From Clostridia bacterium (GTDB lineage: Bacteria > Bacillota > Clostridia > Christensenellales > CAG-1252), in assembly GCA_017455385.1 (NCBI GenBank), contig JAFTBD010000008.1, positions 1 to 10,386 on the forward strand: a stretch of 10,386 nt of DNA, in the 5' to 3' direction. The position numbers and the translations under genes were made by a program. Positions 7,686 through 10,386 of the stretch are shown piece after piece; within the stretch, counting starts at the first letter, position 1; the number at the start of each line of letters is the position of its first letter. Below the pieces are notes generated by a model. That model did no database searches, was not told the origin of the DNA, and worked only from the letters and a program-made list of their open reading frames with translations.

Positions 7686-8228
7686 TTATGCGAGGGATCT
7701 CAGACGGGCGACCGTCTCGTCCACCCACTTGATCTGAAAATCGTAATACGCGATGGAATAATTGGTGGAATACAGCCAATAGGCGGGCTTCGCCGCGGTC
7801 TCCTCGACCTCGCCGATCTCCGCGACCTGCGCGAGGATATTCTCCCTCGCTTCCACACAAATGGCACGATAATTCTCGAGAAGACGGATGGCGTGCTCGC
7901 GATCCACCTTCGCGGAGAAGAACAGTTTCATCAAAAGGGGGTTGCGGACGACGCCGAGCTCTTCGGCGCTGTCGTCTTTGAGCCAACGAACGAGCTCCGC
8001 ATTGCCTTCCTTGGTGATGCCGTACACCCTCTTATTCGGGCGGGCATCCTGCTCCACTTTCGAGGAGACGACCCAGCCGATCTCCTCCATCTTGTCGAGC
8101 TCGCGATAGATCTGACTCTGATTCGCCACCCAGAAATAACTGAGCGACTCCTGAAAGAGCTTCGAGAGGTCGTATCCCGAGGACTTGCGAAGGGTAAGTA
8201 ATCCCAATAAACCGTGCTTTAATGACAT
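7686..8228 (-). CDS. PadR family transcriptional regulator
   Basis: 180-residue PadR-type regulator. The N-terminal winged helix (about 1-80) has the family features: MSLKHGLLGLLTLRKSSGYD, then FWVANQSQIYRELDKMEEIG (recognition helix region) and a wing with RPNKRVYGITKEG. The C-terminal part (about 95-178) is helical, like the dimerisation domain of AphA/Vir-type PadR proteins, ending in YYDFQIKWVDETVARL. Length is typical for this two-domain subgroup. The ATG at 8228 has AGGAG 7 nt upstream. It is the first gene of a five-gene operon, and PadR proteins commonly repress their own operon, often releasing when a small ligand binds, so it probably controls the helicase and membrane genes behind it. 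The ligand is unknown. Confidence 0.92.
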   Translation of the reverse strand: MSLKHGLLGLLTLRKSSGYDLSKLFQESLSYFWVANQSQIYRELDKMEEIGWVVSSKVEQDARPNKRVYGITKEGNAELVRWLKDDSAEELGVVRNPLLMKLFFSAKVDREHAIRLLENYRAICVEARENILAQVAEIGEVEETAAKPAYWLYSTNYSIAYYDFQIKWVDETVARLRSLA

Positions 8229-8260
8229 GATAACTCCTATCTTTTCACTTTTGTAGTATT

Positions 8261-8285
8261 GTTAGTATATTATACAAGTTAGTAT
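8261..8285. promoter_or_regulatory. Candidate PadR operator: palindrome and direct repeats over the promoter
   Basis: The palindrome GTATA-T-TATAC (8265-8275) covers the -10 element and the adjacent spacer of the padR promoter. Overlapping it is a direct repeat of GTTAGTAT (8261-8268 and 8278-8285), 17 nt apart, and a further AGTAT at 8255-8259. Repeated ATAC/GTAT-rich half sites over the promoter are what an autoregulated PadR gene usually shows. The repeats are seen directly; binding by this PadR is inferred. Confidence 0.45.
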
Positions 8286-8292
8286 TCGTCAA
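8264..8292 (-). promoter_or_regulatory. Sigma-A-type promoter of the padR-helicase operon
   Basis: On the minus strand TTGACG (8292-8287, 5 of 6 matches to the -35 consensus) and TATACT (8269-8264, 5 of 6 to the -10) are separated by exactly 17 nt. Predicted transcription start is near 8257, leaving a leader of about 29 nt that contains the AGGAG ribosome site of padR. No other promoter is evident inside the operon, where genes overlap or nearly touch. Confidence 0.72.
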
Positions 8293-8355
8293 CCGTTTTC
8301 CCGCATTTTGAACGATTTCCATTTATTGCCACGTCAGGCGGGCGCCGCGCTCCCT

Positions 8356-8361
8356 TATAAT
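8356..8361 (+). promoter_or_regulatory. Possible -10 element of the NlpC/P60 lipoprotein gene
   Basis: A perfect TATAAT lies 14 nt before the ATG at 8376. The best upstream -35 candidate, TTGCCA at 8326-8331, is 24 nt away, too far for a standard promoter. If this -10 is used, transcription would start near 8368, leaving the AAGG-rich ribosome site (8362-8369) mostly outside the transcript. The call is therefore weak. Confidence 0.3.
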
Positions 8362-8375
8362 GGAAGGTGGTGCTT

Positions 8376-9296
8376 ATGAAAAATACATACAGATTCGGCT
8401 GTTTCCTACTGGCGGTGATCTGCCTCTTCTCTTTTCTCACGGGATGTGCGGATAATTCGGAAGATATTAAAAACATTGCTCCCGTTGAGGAAGCAGAGAT
8501 CATACCTGAGTCGGACGAAGCGGAAGGGACGACGCCGATAAGAGAGGACGACGGCGCGGAGATGCCGCCCGATGAAGCCTTCCAAGAGGGTGAGCCCGTC
8601 TCCGAAGCGGCAGCGCCCCTCTTCACCTACCCTGCTTTCGACCGTGAAAGGTATCCCGCGGTATGCGCGACAACGGGGGTCAACGTGCGCGCAGGTGCTG
8701 GAATGGGCACGGCTGTCGTCGGCTATCTCGGGACGGGGCGAAGCCTGCCCTATCTCGAAACGGAAGGCGGATGGTACAAGGTGTGGAAGGACGGAGCGGT
8801 CGGGTACGTCTCCGCCGCATACGCTTACCTCGCGGATACCTGCCGCGCCATCGAGCGCATCGTGGATGCGGGGCTTGATAAGCTCGGCACGCCTTACGTA
8901 TGGGGCGCGCCGCGCATCATAAACGAATACGGCGAAGTGAGCCCCTATTTCACGGGGAAGAGTTTCGATTGCAGTTCATTCGTGCAGTACTGCTACTACG
9001 TCGGGGACGGCGTGAAACTCGGTAATTATACGGGGAGCCAAGCGGACTATACCGTCGGCAAAGTGATAACTCGATACGAAGAATTGCGACGTGGCGACTT
9101 CTATTTCACGGGAAACGGCAGTATCTCGCACGTGGTGATCTATATGGGCGGAGGGCGGCTCTTGCAGGCCTACAGCGCGAACGGCGGTCCCGTCTCCTTC
9201 ACGACGGACGATAGGTGGCGAGGCAAATTCATTTCGGGCAGAAGTGTGGATCTATCGGTGAAAGATCAATTTGCGGCAAATGCCGCCGATCGGTGA
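8376..9296 (+). CDS. SH3-NlpC/P60 family cell-wall hydrolase lipoprotein
   Basis: 306-residue secreted lipoprotein, the only complete plus-strand gene. The signal peptide has a hydrophobic core FLLAVICLFSF and lipobox LTGC, so Cys24 should be lipidated and the protein anchored outside the membrane. Residues 25-90 are an acidic Pro/Glu-rich linker. A bacterial SH3 domain (about 94-152: GVNVRAGAGMGTAVVGYLG, GGWYKVWKDGAVGYV) should bind wall peptide. The NlpC/P60 peptidase domain (about 158-290) has FDCSSFVQYCYY with catalytic Cys199, ISHVVIYMG with His252, and LLQAYSANGG, where Gln264 takes the third catalytic position that is often His. Such enzymes cut gamma-D-Glu-diamino acid or related stem-peptide bonds. 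ATG at 8376 is preferred over GTG at 8367 because a GGAAGGTGG site precedes it and the signal peptide then has normal length. It stands alone, divergent from padR. Confidence 0.92.
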   Translation: MKNTYRFGCFLLAVICLFSFLTGCADNSEDIKNIAPVEEAEIIPESDEAEGTTPIREDDGAEMPPDEAFQEGEPVSEAAAPLFTYPAFDRERYPAVCATTGVNVRAGAGMGTAVVGYLGTGRSLPYLETEGGWYKVWKDGAVGYVSAAYAYLADTCRAIERIVDAGLDKLGTPYVWGAPRIINEYGEVSPYFTGKSFDCSSFVQYCYYVGDGVKLGNYTGSQADYTVGKVITRYEELRRGDFYFTGNGSISHVVIYMGGGRLLQAYSANGGPVSFTTDDRWRGKFISGRSVDLSVKDQFAANAADR

Positions 9297-9382
9297 ACGA
9301 CGGCTGTCGCCGCGTGAACTTGTTCTCTTCGCTCACAGTGAACTTTGCCTATCGGCAAGTTGCGGATAAAAAACGTTTTTGA
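9297..9382. other. Intergenic region between convergent genes
   Basis: This 86-nt gap separates the convergent lipoprotein and ABC genes. It holds an imperfect hairpin (ACTTTGCC-TATC-GGCAAGT, about 9342-9360, one bulged T), a direct repeat GTGAACTT (9314-9321 and 9338-9345) and the palindrome AAAAACGTTTTT (about 9369-9380). The hairpin is not followed closely by a T run on either strand. I therefore do not call an intrinsic terminator, though some combination of these may end transcription. Confidence 0.4.
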
Positions 9383-10291
9383 TCAGTTGCTCCTTGAGGC
9401 AAGGAATGCTTTGGTCTTCTCGCTCTTCGGGTTCCCGAAGACTTCCTCCGGCGTACCCGCCTCCTCGATGACGCCATTCGCCATGAAGATGATCTTATCC
9501 GCGACGTCGCGTGCGAACTCCATCTCGTGGGTGACCACGATCATCGTGGTGTCGCTGTCTTTGAGTTCGCGAATGACTTTCAGCACCTCACCCGTCAGCT
9601 CGGGATCGAGGGCGCTGGTCGGCTCGTCGAAACAGAGGATATCGGGGTTCATCACGAGGGCGCGCGCGATGGCGACACGCTGCTGCTGTCCGCCCGAAAG
9701 CTGGCAAGGGTAATTATCCTTCTTGTCGAGAAGTCCCACGCGATCCAATGTGGCGAGCGCCTTCTCCTTGATCTCGTCGGCGCCGGCGTAATCGGGCATC
9801 GGGATCGCCTGTGCCTCGACGGCGGCGATCTCCTCCGGCGTCTTGGCTCTCTTCAACGCGCGAATCTTCGCCTTCTCCGCTCTCTTCATCGTGCGAAGGT
9901 CGCTCTTGAAACGGAGCATCGGCGCGAGAGTCAGATTGGCGAGGACGGTCTTGTGCGGGAAAAGATTGAAATTCTGGAAGACGAGTCCGAAATGCAGTCG
10001 TTTGACACGCAGGAGCTTGTCGTTATTCTTCAGCTTCTTCTTCGCGACCTGCTCCGCGAGCCCGTCATACAGCACTTCCCCGAGGACGGAGATGGTGCCT
10101 TCGTCGGCGAATTCGAGGAAATTCAAGCAACGCAGGAGCGTCGTCTTGCCGCTACCCGACGAACCGATGATGACGACGACCTCGCCCTTCTCCACCGAGA
10201 AATCGATGCCTTTGAGGACGTCTGTGTCGCCGAAATGTTTCTTGATACCTTTTACTTCGAGAATAGTCTCGTTCACAATTTCTTTCGACAT
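9383..10291 (-). CDS. Polar amino acid ABC transporter, ATP-binding subunit (GlnQ/HisP type)
   Basis: 302-residue ABC ATPase of the family that drives uptake of polar amino acids with a binding protein and HisM/GlnP-type permeases. Walker A is GSSGSGKT (43-50), Q-loop LVFQNFNLFPH (Gln106), signature LSGGQQQR (198-205), Walker B ILCFDEP (218-224), D-loop SALDP and H-loop TH at His255, all intact. LFPHKTVLANLTLAP is typical of GlnQ-like proteins. Family members are usually 240-250 residues; this one has about 45-50 extra residues between the Q-loop block and the signature (about 125-172), rich in Lys, Arg, Ala and Glu. The start ATG at 10291 has AAAGGAGG, which overlaps the stop of the permease gene. 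Substrate cannot be told from the ATPase alone. Confidence 0.94.
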   Translation of the reverse strand: MSKEIVNETILEVKGIKKHFGDTDVLKGIDFSVEKGEVVVIIGSSGSGKTTLLRCLNFLEFADEGTISVLGEVLYDGLAEQVAKKKLKNNDKLLRVKRLHFGLVFQNFNLFPHKTVLANLTLAPMLRFKSDLRTMKRAEKAKIRALKRAKTPEEIAAVEAQAIPMPDYAGADEIKEKALATLDRVGLLDKKDNYPCQLSGGQQQRVAIARALVMNPDILCFDEPTSALDPELTGEVLKVIRELKDSDTTMIVVTHEMEFARDVADKIIFMANGVIEEAGTPEEVFGNPKSEKTKAFLASRSN

Positions 10292-10304
10292 ATCGCGCCC
10301 TCCT

Positions 10305-10386
10305 TTACACCTTGTAGTAACTGAGCTTCTTCTCGATGTAACCGAAAAGCAGCGTGAGGATGCCGTTGAATATCAGATAGAACGCA
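10305..10386 (-). CDS. ABC transporter permease, C-terminal end (runs off right edge)
   Basis: Only the last 27 codons are present, ending in TAA at 10305-10307. They read AFYLIFNGILTLLFGYIEKK and then LSYYKV: the end of a transmembrane helix followed by a short basic tail, as in HisM/GlnP-type permeases, which commonly end with a helix followed by an E-K/R-rich segment. It stops 13 nt before the ATPase start, whose Shine-Dalgarno overlaps the TAA, so the two are one operon. The assignment as permease rests on this pairing more than on the short sequence. Confidence 0.75.
   Translation of the reverse strand, partial: AFYLIFNGILTLLFGYIEKKLSYYKV

Noticed and set aside
9273..9286. Hairpin GCGGC-AAAT-GCCGC at the end of the lipoprotein gene as a terminator
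   Set aside because: It is inside the coding sequence, before the stop codon, and is not followed by a T run.

Overview
The window is a GC-rich (by eye 55-60%), gene-dense bacterial segment. It carries a Gram-positive-type gene set: a bifunctional (p)ppGpp enzyme with the RFKD motif, a PadR regulator, an NlpC/P60 lipoprotein, a polar amino acid ABC transporter and strong AGGAGG-like ribosome sites. An uncultured clostridial (Firmicutes) genome fits best, but this is inferred from gene content only. All genes but one lie on the minus strand.

Reading the minus strand from the right edge: the last 27 residues of an ABC permease and its ATPase (9383-10386) form the end of an amino-acid uptake operon. 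A lone plus-strand gene (8376-9296) encodes a secreted SH3-NlpC/P60 lipoprotein. Divergent from it is a tightly packed minus-strand operon (8228 down to 2409): a PadR regulator with a good sigma-A promoter and a candidate operator, a UvrD/Rep-like SF1 helicase with a TPR-like tail, a coiled-coil protein, a single-pass membrane protein with a GLUG-like repeat domain, and a small membrane protein. Gaps are 4 nt or less, or the genes overlap. I recognise no described system with this composition; it is the best candidate for something undescribed.

Next comes the stringent-response gene rsh (relA/spoT type, 2354 down to 216). Its promoter sits so close to the ATG that the mRNA may be leaderless. 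The frame is intact from HD domain to ACT domain except for one in-frame amber codon (594-596), exactly at the residue preceding the conserved Cys-Cys-Asn-Pro motif. As written, the enzyme would keep its hydrolase, synthetase and TGS domains but lose the Cys motif and ACT domain. No gene whose end is visible here finishes with TAG (4 TAA, 5 TGA), so readthrough or recoding is worth testing against the simpler readings, a nonsense mutation or a base error. A GNAT acetyltransferase follows 2 nt downstream and runs off the left edge.

The only stretches without a gene are short: 2355-2408 (rsh promoter), 8229-8375 (divergent promoters) and 9297-9382 (between convergent genes, no convincing terminator).
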